Shown one piece after another: positions 25,358-33,188 of a stretch of DNA of 64,000 nt. The DNA is taken from positions 4,024 through 68,023 of the forward strand of contig CAJTXR010000007.1 of the NCBI GenBank assembly GCA_910584005.1, in the 5' to 3' direction. A model generated the notes under the pieces. It was not told the origin of the DNA. It saw only the letters and a program-made list of their open reading frames with translations, and made no database searches. A program made the translations under genes and the position numbers. Source of the DNA: an uncultured Anaeroplasmataceae bacterium. GTDB lineage: Bacteria; Bacillota_I; Bacilli_A; Acholeplasmatales; Anaeroplasmataceae. Within the stretch, counting starts at the first letter, position 1, and each line of letters starts with the position of its first letter.

Positions 25358-25627
25358 TTAATTTTTTCCTTCATCTAAAATAATTTTAGGATCTATGAAT
25401 CCTAAAGCCTCGTGATACCTTGTATGTGTAACAGTTAAAATCGTTTGCATTTTACTATGAGAAGGTAAAACAATACCTGAACGATATTTTCTCACTGTAG
25501 CTTCATCAACGCCAATCAATTTTGCAAAAGCTGTATTACTTAAATTATTTTCAACAATATATTTAGTAATAAATTCAGAAAAGTTTTGAACCTGTATTGG
25601 ATTTTCATCATTTCTCGTTCTGCTCAT
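25358..25627 (-). CDS. XRE-family repressor (ImmR/Cro-CI-like)
   Basis: 89 residues, a single helix-turn-helix domain with LSNTAFAKLIGVDEATVRKY (about 29-48), the standard XRE pattern. It is transcribed away from the ImmA-like peptidase gene and the recombinase. The intervening 155 bases contain repeated AAGTCGAA sites, including one inside a consensus promoter. This is the arrangement of ImmR-type repressors that hold mobile elements silent. It is shorter than ImmR and lacks a clear C-terminal dimerisation domain. Confidence 0.8.
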   Translation of the reverse strand: MSRTRNDENPIQVQNFSEFITKYIVENNLSNTAFAKLIGVDEATVRKYRSGIVLPSHSKMQTILTVTHTRYHEALGFIDPKIILDEGKN

Positions 25628-25689
25628 TTTACATCACCAAAACTATTATACCAAGTTTACTCCTCTTCTTCAATTAAAATCGAGATTAA

Positions 25690-25771
25690 AAGTCGAATAA
25701 TTTCTAAAAAACCATTGACATTCGACTTAATAAGTCGTATAATATAGTTGAAATCGGCATTATAAGTCGAA
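25690..25771 (+). promoter_or_regulatory. Consensus promoter with repeated repressor operators
   Basis: TTGACA (25715-25720), 17 bases and TATAAT (25738-25743) form a perfect sigma-70-type promoter facing the peptidase gene. The whole spacer is an inverted repeat, TTCGACTT-A-ATAAGTCG (25721-25737). Further half-sites AAGTCGAA lie at 25690-25697 and 25764-25771. Repressor bound in the spacer would block polymerase. The outer sites could allow cooperative binding or control of the leftward repressor gene. Confidence 0.8.
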
Positions 25772-25782
25772 AAGGAGAAAAA

Positions 25783-26322
25783 ATGAAAAAGATTGAAGAA
25801 ATGACAGAACAAGAATTTAAGAAAGAATTTATAAAATGGTTCGATGAAGAGAAATGGAATCAAATTGAAATTTTAGGCAGACTAGAACATGTAGTAGAGT
25901 ATATATGTGATACTTGGATGAAAGTTGAACCAATCCCTATCTTATTTGGAGAGAATATGGGAGAAACAGCTTCATTTCTTGATTTTAAAAATCTAGTGAT
26001 ATGGCTAAATCCAAGTATTCAAAATGAATATGTTAGATTGTTAGATGCTACACTTCATGAGTTGGAACATTATTATCAAATTATATACGCTTTAAATTTT
26101 ACATCACCAAAAGCGAAAAGATGGAAGAACGAACTAACCAATTATATAGGATTAGAAAATCCAGTGGAATATGCTCTTCAAGAAATTGAAATAGATGCTT
26201 GTGCTTTTTCTCAAGTGGTTTTAGCAACAGAGTTTGGAATAATGCATAAATATCCAAATCCTGATATTCAAAACCTAATTGAAGAATATATCAAATCCAA
26301 AAAAATTATAGAAGAAAATTAA
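25783..26322 (+). CDS. ImmA/IrrE-like zinc metallopeptidase (anti-repressor)
   Basis: 179 residues. A zinc site HELEH (about 108-112) is followed by EIEIDACAF (about 135-143), where the Glu would be the third ligand, as in ImmA/IrrE peptidases. ImmA cleaves the ImmR repressor and so induces its element. The gene is divergent from an XRE repressor and sits under the operator-covered promoter, exactly the ImmR-ImmA context. The N-terminal 55 residues are charged and helical. A separate toxin-antitoxin pair of the same design is possible but less likely. Confidence 0.7.
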   Translation: MKKIEEMTEQEFKKEFIKWFDEEKWNQIEILGRLEHVVEYICDTWMKVEPIPILFGENMGETASFLDFKNLVIWLNPSIQNEYVRLLDATLHELEHYYQIIYALNFTSPKAKRWKNELTNYIGLENPVEYALQEIEIDACAFSQVVLATEFGIMHKYPNPDIQNLIEEYIKSKKIIEEN

Positions 26323-26373
26323 GAGGTGAACAGACTATAAGCCTCTTATTGAATTGATGAGAATAGGAGGAAA

Positions 26374-26535
26374 ATGTTTGATGAACGTAAAATCATCTCT
26401 TTACCTAATAATGTTAAAATTTCAAAATTAAATATTGCCTATGAACTTATGTGGCTTAATATTTTGCATAAGGAAGGCTATATTACCGATGAGCAATACA
26501 AAAAGGTAAAGCTTTTAATCAAAAAGAAATACTGA
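26374..26535 (+). CDS. 53-residue protein upstream of the recombinase
   Basis: ATG at 26374, directly after AGGAGG (26365-26370); stop TGA at 26533-26535, 17 bases before the recombinase. The sequence is Lys-rich with two predicted helices and a C-terminal EGYITDEQYKKVK segment resembling SHOCT-like short domains. Small basic proteins beside large serine recombinases may act as directionality factors. That role is only suggested by position. Confidence 0.65.
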   Translation: MFDERKIISLPNNVKISKLNIAYELMWLNILHKEGYITDEQYKKVKLLIKKKY

Positions 26536-26552
26536 AGAAAGAAGGAATTATT

Positions 26553-28313
26553 ATGCAACAAAGTAATGTTAAAGTAATAAAGGCGAACAAGCCTATTGGA
26601 CAAGTGCTGAGTGAAAATCAAAAAATAAGAGTAGCAGCATATTGTAGAGTATCTACAGATGGCGAGGAACAACTCAATAGTTTCGCGTCTCAGGTGGCCT
26701 ATTATAAGGATAAAATTAATGAGAATAAAGATTGGGAATATGTTGGTATTTATTCTGATGAAGCAGTAACAGGAACAAAGGCTACTACCCGTGATGGTTT
26801 TCAAAAAATGATAGTTGATTGTATGGATAGGAAAATTGATATGGTTATAACAAAATCAATCTCTCGTTTTGCTAGAAATACTGTAGATACATTAAACTAT
26901 GTTCGTAAACTGAAAAATTACAATGTTGCAGTTTTCTTTGAAGAAGAAAATATTAATACATTAACTATGGATGGAGAACTCTTGTTAACCATTCTTTCCT
27001 CTGTTGCTCAACAAGAAGTTCAAAACACTTCAGAACACGTTAAAAAGGGGTTAAAGATGAAACTTCAAAGAGGAGAAATTATTGGTAATCCAAATTGTTT
27101 GGGATATAACTTTGACCCTGTAACTAAGAAAATCTCAATTAATGAAGAAGAAGCTGACATCGTAAGATTTATATTCAATAAATATGTTGAAGGCTATGGT
27201 ACAGAGCGTATTTGCAAAGATTTAAGGAGTATGGGTTGTAAAACTAAACGAGGCAATGTTAGATGGGAATCACGAAGTGTTGCGGGTATTATTACCAATG
27301 AAAAATACAAAGGTGATTTATTGTTCGGAAAAACTGTTACTATTGATCCTATTGAAAAGAGAAGAGTAAAAAACTTAGGACAAGGCGATCAATATTATTT
27401 TGAAAAGCATCATGAACCAATCATATCAGATGAACTTTGGGAAAAAGCAAATAGAATTTTCAAAGTCAAATCTGAGGAAGCAAAAAGAATGCCTCAATGC
27501 AAAGGCGATATCTTTGTAGGTAAATATGCTATGTCTGGGAAAATAAAGTGTGGTCATTGCAATACAAATTTGACTAGGCGAAGTCATATGAAAACAACTA
27601 CCGAATTTAAAAATGTTTGGAAGTGCATCAAATCCATTAGAGAGGGTCAAAAGTTTTGCAAGTATTCTAAATCAATTGATGAAGAGGTTCTAAAAAAAGG
27701 ATTTGTCCAAGCTCTTAATATGTTACTTGTTTGTGAAGATAATGTTCTTAAAAGCTTTATTAAAACATTAGAATCAGTAGAGATACAAGATGAGGAAAGA
27801 AATAACACTAATCGAATTGTAAGTGAAATTAAAACACTAGAATTGCGTAAAACGAGAGCTTTAGATGCTATGATAGATGGAACAATCAGTAAGGATCTCT
27901 ATAATACCAAAATTCAAGAAATAAACAATTCGTTATTTCAGTTGAATGAAGAATTGAGTGAACTTGAAGCATTAAATAAAAAGAAGAAAACAATTAAAGA
28001 TAAACTGAAAGAATTTTCTTCAATGATAGAATCTGGCTCTAAGTTTGATGAATTTGATGACGATGTATTTGACGCAGTTATTCATAAGGTTATTGTTGGT
28101 GGAGATGAAGAAGGACAATTTAATTCTTATCTCATCACCTATGTATTTAACCTAGTAGGAACAGGACATACTTCAATTGATAATTATGTGGTAGTAGGAA
28201 AATTCGACTGTGACTATAAGCACTATTCCTTTGAATATGATCCAGTCTCTGAAACAAAAGTAAAGAAACTGTTATATACTCTGCCATGTAGGATAGCATT
28301 GAAATTAGAATAG
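26553..28313 (+). CDS. Large serine recombinase (integrase)
   Basis: 586 residues. Resolvase catalytic domain (about 25-170) with AAYCRVSTD, nucleophile Ser about 34, and the Arg-bearing KSISRFARN. A recombinase domain (about 180-290), a zinc ribbon with KCGHCNTNLTRR and a distal Cys pair (about 330-365), and a Glu/Lys-rich coiled coil (about 420-490) complete it. This is the full architecture of phage and ICE integrases that recombine short attP and attB sites. It ends the lysogeny region, so an attachment site should lie nearby, probably between its stop and the next gene. Confidence 0.93.
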   Translation: MQQSNVKVIKANKPIGQVLSENQKIRVAAYCRVSTDGEEQLNSFASQVAYYKDKINENKDWEYVGIYSDEAVTGTKATTRDGFQKMIVDCMDRKIDMVITKSISRFARNTVDTLNYVRKLKNYNVAVFFEEENINTLTMDGELLLTILSSVAQQEVQNTSEHVKKGLKMKLQRGEIIGNPNCLGYNFDPVTKKISINEEEADIVRFIFNKYVEGYGTERICKDLRSMGCKTKRGNVRWESRSVAGIITNEKYKGDLLFGKTVTIDPIEKRRVKNLGQGDQYYFEKHHEPIISDELWEKANRIFKVKSEEAKRMPQCKGDIFVGKYAMSGKIKCGHCNTNLTRRSHMKTTTEFKNVWKCIKSIREGQKFCKYSKSIDEEVLKKGFVQALNMLLVCEDNVLKSFIKTLESVEIQDEERNNTNRIVSEIKTLELRKTRALDAMIDGTISKDLYNTKIQEINNSLFQLNEELSELEALNKKKKTIKDKLKEFSSMIESGSKFDEFDDDVFDAVIHKVIVGGDEEGQFNSYLITYVFNLVGTGHTSIDNYVVVGKFDCDYKHYSFEYDPVSETKVKKLLYTLPCRIALKLE

Positions 28314-28326
28314 TTCTTTATAAAAC

Positions 28327-28357
28327 TTCCTTACACAGTTTTGTGTAGGGATTTTTT
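28327..28357 (+). terminator. Terminator after the serine recombinase
   Basis: CCTTACACA and TGTGTAGGG pair around GTTT (one G-T wobble), followed by six T. It ends recombinase transcription. A TATAAT at 28362-28367 just beyond probably serves the FRG gene. Confidence 0.8.
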
Positions 28358-28401
28358 GTGCTATAATTAATTAGTCAATATGTTATATGAGGAAGAGAAT
28401 A

Positions 28402-29283
28402 ATGGAATCAGCAACAGGAATAAAATACGAGGAATTAAAAAAAGTAAACTATTTAAAACAGTTAAATCATATTATAAAAAAGTATTTTGATGGCTATAGA
28501 ATATTTAATGGAAATTATCAAACTCTTAATATGGAAGAATGCTATTTGTTTTTTCGTGGTCAATCGAACTTCAGTTGGAAATTAGAACCAGTAATAAATA
28601 GAGGGGAACATAATGAAGCACAAATATTAGAGAGTGTATTAGTTGATCATCCAGAAGTCGAAAAAGAAAAAGCAATAGCCTATGCACAGCACTATGGAAA
28701 ACCTACACGAGCTATTGATTTTACATCCGATTTGAAAGTGGCTTTATATTTTGCTTGTAATCAAAATCCTAATGAAGATGGGGCGGTATATATTGCAGGT
28801 TATATTCCTCATCAAAATGATTGGATTAGTTCTTTAACAATCAATCTAATATCGCAGATGAAAACGGATGTTATTAGTGATATAAACTTAGCAAAAGTTC
28901 TTATGGAAAATGAAAAATATAAAAGTTTATATTATATGAGAAGTAGAGAAGATAATCTGAGTTTTGTGTGTGCAGAGTATTCTTCATTTTTAAATGATGG
29001 ATTTATGGTAGTTTATGATTATGCTAAGGAAGAAGTAAACAATAGGATGAAATTGCAAAAAGGATCATTGTTCTATTGTGGCTCTAAGTATTATGTTGAA
29101 AATGAATATTATAATGACATTAGCTGTGTAACTTTTGAATTTCCAAAATATGAAATTCATCTGCATGAGATTAAAAATCCGACATGGCTTAAATCTTTAT
29201 GTGTTAAGGTCAAAATTCCAAAAAGCATGAAAAAAGACATTTTGCTAATGACTGGTTATACAGATGAGATTTTAGGGTTATAA
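28402..29283 (+). CDS. FRG-domain protein
   Basis: 293 residues from the ATG at 28402, placed behind GAGGA; an in-frame ATG at 28387 overlaps that site. LFFRGQSNFSWKLEPVINR (about 46-64), AYAQHYGKPTRAIDFT (about 94-109) and ALYFAC (about 114-119) are the conserved parts of the FRG domain, named after its Phe-Arg-Gly motif. The domain is common in prophages and defence islands; its biochemical function is not established. It stands alone behind its own promoter beside the recombinase, so it may be element cargo or belong to the neighbouring accessory island. Confidence 0.8.
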   Translation: MESATGIKYEELKKVNYLKQLNHIIKKYFDGYRIFNGNYQTLNMEECYLFFRGQSNFSWKLEPVINRGEHNEAQILESVLVDHPEVEKEKAIAYAQHYGKPTRAIDFTSDLKVALYFACNQNPNEDGAVYIAGYIPHQNDWISSLTINLISQMKTDVISDINLAKVLMENEKYKSLYYMRSREDNLSFVCAEYSSFLNDGFMVVYDYAKEEVNNRMKLQKGSLFYCGSKYYVENEYYNDISCVTFEFPKYEIHLHEIKNPTWLKSLCVKVKIPKSMKKDILLMTGYTDEILGL

Positions 29284-29487
29284 TGATTTGATTTAATAAT
29301 TTAGCTACATATTTTCACTTTAGTTGTTTAAGGAAATATATCAATTTCAAATCAGTCAAACTTTAAAAAATCTAGTCTTTTTTTCGTCTCAATCAACATA
29401 AAATATATTCTTTTTTTGTCCTCTCCACATATTGAGGTAATCACATTACTAGATCTTAAGAAATGAAAATTTAAGGAGTAATATAAT

Positions 29488-30198
29488 ATGGCGTTGTGGA
29501 ATCCGTGGAGAGGATGTAAAAAATGTAGTGATGGATGCTTGCATTGCTATATTCATAAAGGTGATTTAAAAAGAAATATTAATACAAATGAAATTATAAA
29601 GACAAAAGAATTTGAAAAGCCAATAGAAAAATTGAAAGACGGCAACTATAAAATTAAATCGGGAATTGTTTATTTATGCTTTTCTTCAGATTTTCTTATT
29701 GAAGAAGCAGATAAATGGAGAAATGAATGTTGGAAAATGATTAAAGAACGACAGGATTGTACTTTTTTGTTTCTGACCAAAAGAATAGATAGATTTATGC
29801 AATGTGTTCCAAATGATTGGAATAATGGATATGATAATGTTGTTGTATGCTGCACAATTGAAAATCAAAAGAATGCGGATTATAGATTGTCAATATTTAA
29901 AGACTTGCCAATTAAGCACAAATGTATAACGGCTCAACCATTATTAGAAAGAATAAATATAGAAAAATATCTTGATAGTATTGAATTAGTTGTAGTAGGA
30001 GGAGAATCAGATATAAATGCTAGGGTAATTGATTTTAACTGGGTATTAGATATTAGAGAACAATGTATAAGAAAAAATGTTAATTTTGAATTTAGACAAT
30101 GTGGAACTTATACGGTAAAAGATGGGAAACAATATAAAATCCAAACTAAAGACTTGTGTAAACAAGCAAAATTAGCAAATATAGATTATAAAAGATAA
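29488..30198 (+). CDS. DUF5131 (phage Gp37/Gp68-like) protein
   Basis: 236 residues. The N-terminal WNPWRGCKKCSDGCLHCY has Cys at 10, 13, 17 and 20, the signature of the DUF5131/Gp37-Gp68 family, which resembles radical SAM proteins in fold and cluster motif. FLTKRIDRF (about 92-100), ENQKNADYR (about 126-134) and VVVGGESD (about 169-176) are also typical. The family is frequent in phages and mobile elements, and its substrate is unknown. It is a single gene with 200-280 base spacers on both sides and an AGGAG site upstream. Confidence 0.8.
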   Translation: MALWNPWRGCKKCSDGCLHCYIHKGDLKRNINTNEIIKTKEFEKPIEKLKDGNYKIKSGIVYLCFSSDFLIEEADKWRNECWKMIKERQDCTFLFLTKRIDRFMQCVPNDWNNGYDNVVVCCTIENQKNADYRLSIFKDLPIKHKCITAQPLLERINIEKYLDSIELVVVGGESDINARVIDFNWVLDIREQCIRKNVNFEFRQCGTYTVKDGKQYKIQTKDLCKQAKLANIDYKR

Positions 30199-30423
30199 AT
30201 TTTTGTATAACTTTTATTTTATAGGAGGGAATCCTTATGGTAAACTTTGCTTATAATATGAGCCACAAAGCTATCATTTGAATTCCCTTTTTTATATTTG
30301 CTAATATAAGAGTTTTGCATTTTAAATATTTTTTATAGAATAAATTATGGAACTAAAAAGGAATAGTTGATGTGGAAAACACTTATAAATATACAATTTT
30401 TTTCGATATAAAAGAAAAAACTT

Positions 30424-30452
30424 TTGCATATTTTAATTTTTTTTGGTAAAAT
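30424..30452 (+). promoter_or_regulatory. Promoter of the AAA/DUF4143 gene
   Basis: TTGCAT at 30424-30429 and TAAAAT at 30447-30452 with a 17-base spacer, 24 bases before the ATG at 30476. GAGGAGG lies between. The 220 bases upstream show no gene apart from a 14-codon frame with a good ribosome site at 30237, which I do not regard as real. Confidence 0.5.
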
Positions 30453-30475
30453 TAAGATATGAGGAGGCTTTTACT

Positions 30476-31675
30476 ATGATTTTAAGACCAGATTATATTA
30501 ATGAAATAAAAAAATTTATAGATGTGCCTTTAGTTAAAATATTATCAGGAGTTAGAAGATGTGGCAAATCAACCATATTAGAAATGATAAAAGATGAATT
30601 GATTTCAAATAGAAATGTTCAGCTGGGGAACATCATATCAAGAAAATACAATGAAGTATTATATGATGATATGACTTCAAAAGAAATGTATAATGATTTA
30701 GTAAAAGAAATCATGAACGAAGATAAATATTATTTATTTTTGGATGAACTACAAGAAATTAAGGGATGGGAAAAAGTAGTTAATGATATTTTAGAAAAGT
30801 ATAATGTTGATATTTATGTGACTGGCTCAAACTCAAAATTAATGTCTAGTGAAATTTCAACATATTTATCTGGCAGATATGTTTCTATTCCTGTATATAC
30901 TTTATCGTTTAAAGAGTATTTGGTATTTAAAAATAAAGAAAATATAAATATTAAAGAAATGTTTGATGAGTATCTTCAGTATGGTGGATTTCCTTTGATA
31001 GGTATAAGTAATTTTGATACAACCTCCGCTTATCAAGTTGTAGAGGGGATCTATTCTGCAGTCATTACAAGAGATATTTCTAAGCGTCATAAAATTAGAA
31101 ATAAAGACTTATTTGATAGAGTAGTGAAATATATAATTGAGAATGTAGGTAAAACATTTTCTGCAAATTCAATTGTAAAATTTTTGAAAAATGAACGAAG
31201 AACTTTATCGGTTGAAACGATATATAATTATTTAAAGTGGCTTGTAGAGGCATTTATTATCTATCCTTGTAATAGATATGATATTCAAGGAAAATCTGTT
31301 TTAAAGACACAAGAAAAATTTTATTTATCTGATATAACATTTAAATATAGTAAATTTGGTTTTAATTCATCAATGATTGCTTCAATGTTAGAAAATATAG
31401 TTTATCTTGAAATGAAGAGAAGAAACTATGTAGTTTATATTGGTAAGAATGCAAATAAAGAGATAGACTTTATTGGTGTAAGAAGAGAAGAAAAGGTCTA
31501 TATTCAAGTATGTAGAGATTTACCAGAAAATTCAGATCGAGAAATCGCCAATTTAATGGAAATAAAAGACCATTATCACAAGTATGTGGTTGCTAAAGAT
31601 CCTCTTGCTAAAGGCAATGATAATGGTATAGAAATTATAAATATTACAGACTTTTTATTAAAAGAAAATTGGTAG
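30476..31675 (+). CDS. AAA ATPase with DUF4143
   Basis: 399 residues from the ATG at 30476, which sits behind GAGGAGG. Walker A SGVRRCGKST (about 23-32), Walker B YLFLDELQEI (about 84-93) and the sensor VTGSNSK (about 116-122) are followed by a winged-helix DUF4143 region and a C-terminal KEIDFI...VYIQV segment (about 329-346) like a PD-(D/E)XK nuclease fold. These abundant proteins (AAA_14 plus DUF4143) have no firm function and often vary between strains. No operon partner is visible. Confidence 0.88.
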   Translation: MILRPDYINEIKKFIDVPLVKILSGVRRCGKSTILEMIKDELISNRNVQLGNIISRKYNEVLYDDMTSKEMYNDLVKEIMNEDKYYLFLDELQEIKGWEKVVNDILEKYNVDIYVTGSNSKLMSSEISTYLSGRYVSIPVYTLSFKEYLVFKNKENINIKEMFDEYLQYGGFPLIGISNFDTTSAYQVVEGIYSAVITRDISKRHKIRNKDLFDRVVKYIIENVGKTFSANSIVKFLKNERRTLSVETIYNYLKWLVEAFIIYPCNRYDIQGKSVLKTQEKFYLSDITFKYSKFGFNSSMIASMLENIVYLEMKRRNYVVYIGKNANKEIDFIGVRREEKVYIQVCRDLPENSDREIANLMEIKDHYHKYVVAKDPLAKGNDNGIEIINITDFLLKENW

Positions 31676-31742
31676 AATAAGCAATTTAAATAAAAAGTAT
31701 TTTTTAAAATATATGTTTATTGAACTAGAAAGGAAATAGAAT

Positions 31743-32177
31743 ATGTTAATCGCAATTATAGGAGAAAATTGTGTGGGAAAATCTACATTAGCCAATAAAA
31801 TAAACGAAAAACTTAACGCTATAATCTATTGTGGAAATGATTATTTAAGACTAGAAAAAGATCCTTCTTCTGCGTTAGAAAAGTTTAAAACAATTTTAAA
31901 TGAATCTGTGAATGGCAAAAATATAATTTATATTATAACTGAAAAAGAGCATCTTTCCTTACTCCCTAAGGGGACTTTTACCATCGTATTAACAGCGGAA
32001 TTGGAAGTTATAAAACAAAGGTTTAAAGAAAGAATGAAAGGAAATTTGCCATTACTTGTTGAAAGAATGTTAGAAGCTAAGCACGGCATGTATGATGATT
32101 TAGAATGTGATCTTAAATTAGATTCAAATTATGATGTGAATCAAGTTGTAGATAAGATATTTTCTAAAACAATTTAA
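31743..32177 (+). CDS. Small P-loop kinase-like protein
   Basis: 144 residues. Walker A GENCVGKST (about 7-15), a YCGNDYLR segment and an Arg-rich KQRFKERMKGN lid (about 98-108) resemble nucleotide or shikimate kinases. The protein is shorter than most such kinases, and the substrate is not evident. An AAAGGAAA site precedes the ATG. The GNAT remnant follows 25 bases later, so the two probably formed a small operon. Confidence 0.65.
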   Translation: MLIAIIGENCVGKSTLANKINEKLNAIIYCGNDYLRLEKDPSSALEKFKTILNESVNGKNIIYIITEKEHLSLLPKGTFTIVLTAELEVIKQRFKERMKGNLPLLVERMLEAKHGMYDDLECDLKLDSNYDVNQVVDKIFSKTI

Positions 32178-32202
32178 TAAAAAATATATGGAGGATAATT
32201 AA

Positions 32203-32657
32203 TTGAAGGTAATAAACTATTTTGAATCTAATATACAAAGTCACTGGTTAGAAGAGATTAAGAAAAGTAATTGGGGGGGGCAGGATTATTTTTCTATGAA
32301 CTACTAAGCAATCAAACTTTTTTTGATGCTGTTGGCAAAGCCTCTATCGTACTTCTATTAGTAGAAGAAGATAAACTAATTTCATTTTGTACTTTTGCTG
32401 AAAAAGATGATATCCAACCCACAGAACTCACACCATGGATGGGATTTGTTTATACATTCCCGGAATATCGTGGACATCGCTATGTAGGATTATTATTTAA
32501 AGAAATAGAGCGGCTTGCTAAAGAAAAGAATATTTCAGAAGTATTTATTTCAACTAACCATATTGGACTTTATGAAAAATATGGTTGTGAATATAAAACT
32601 CAAATGTTGGATATGGATAATGAGTTGACAAGAGTTTATGTAAAAAAGATAACTTAA
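32203..32657 (+). pseudogene. GNAT acetyltransferase interrupted at a G8 tract
   Basis: Reading from a TTG at 32203 (GGAGG 14 bases upstream) gives a normal GNAT N-terminus, ESNIQSHWLEEIKKSNW. It then reaches eight G at 32273-32280, after which the frame soon stops. The continuation, AGLFFYELLSNQ, is in another frame and carries the acetyl-CoA site FPEYRGHRYVGLLF and the C-terminal LYEKYGCEY. Nine G would restore an enzyme of about 151 residues. Slipped-strand phase variation, a true mutation or a sequencing error are all possible. The intact 3' part alone begins at 32271. Confidence 0.7.
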
Positions 32658-32792
32658 TTAATATTTATTTTTAAAAGAATTCTGCAATAAAAGTAAAGAA
32701 AATACATTTTTTCCCGAAGGTTCGACAAAACTACATTATTTTTTATTATATAATCCAATTAATAAAGCAATCAACAACAAGGAGGAAAAACA

Positions 32793-33083
32793 ATGAAAAA
32801 AATTATTGCTTTCTTTATTTTATCTGTATCTATGCTAGTTCTTGGGTCTAGTGTTGCTCAATCTGTTTCCCCAAAGGAAGATTCATGCACAGCAGTTCAT
32901 CTTGCAACTAATAACCAATCCATACCAACTTATTTAGATACAGATATTCATAACCCACTTTATGCAGGATGTCCAAAATGTAAAGGGAAGTATTTTATGA
33001 ATCAGGAACCTGAAAACAATCAAACGTTATATATTTGTGTGAAGTGTAAGTATCAGTTTATTATTAAAATTGATTTACATTAA
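32793..33083 (+). CDS. Small exported protein with a four-Cys metal-binding motif
   Basis: 96 residues. The signal peptide (about 1-23) ends near SVAQSV. The mature part ends with CPKCKGKYF and CVKCKYQF, two CxxC pairs about 20 residues apart, like a zinc ribbon; the remainder has low complexity. AAGGAGG lies upstream and a strong terminator follows. It is a single-gene unit. Function is unknown. A redox or metal-binding role outside the cell is possible, but nothing shows it directly. Confidence 0.7.
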   Translation: MKKIIAFFILSVSMLVLGSSVAQSVSPKEDSCTAVHLATNNQSIPTYLDTDIHNPLYAGCPKCKGKYFMNQEPENNQTLYICVKCKYQFIIKIDLH

Positions 33084-33097
33084 TTTTCTTATCTTTT

Positions 33098-33131
33098 AAA
33101 AACCATTATTCATAAAATGGTTTTTTTTTTC
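33098..33131 (+). terminator. Terminator after the small exported protein
   Basis: AAAACCATT pairs with AATGGTTTT around ATTCATA, followed by a run of at least ten T. Confidence 0.8.
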
Positions 33132-33188
33132 TTATTGGCAAAAAAAAATATATTTGCTATAATAAAAAATAGAAAGTAGGTTTTTTAA

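Larger units (their letters stand above)
1..28313. mobile_element. Putative integrated inovirus-like element with cargo (left end outside window)
   Basis: Seen: a left module (acidic-tailed protein, tiny single-helix protein, two exported C-anchored proteins, Zot-like ATPase) and a right module (hairpin, Rep_trans protein, helicase, repressor/peptidase pair, large serine recombinase) share orientation and a strong coding-strand C-over-G bias. For example, the 60 bases from 23821 hold 20 C and 4 G. They flank a block of different composition. Known: the gene order binding protein, coat, adhesin, ATPase follows the gV-gVIII-gIII-gI order of filamentous phages, whose initiators are often Rep_trans proteins. 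Inferred: one element interrupted by cargo. The right end is set provisionally at the recombinase stop; no attachment repeats could be identified. An ICE-like element is the main alternative. Confidence 0.45.

Noticed and set aside
1..28313. Tn916-type conjugative element
   Set aside because: Rep_trans, XRE/ImmA and a serine recombinase fit an ICE, but no relaxosome, VirB4-like, FtsK-like coupling protein or peptidoglycan hydrolase is visible in the window. Not fully excluded, because the left end is missing.
30237..30281. 14-codon frame with a good AGGAGG site before the AAA/DUF4143 gene
   Set aside because: It is very short and not a recognisable leader peptide; the AAA gene has its own promoter further on.
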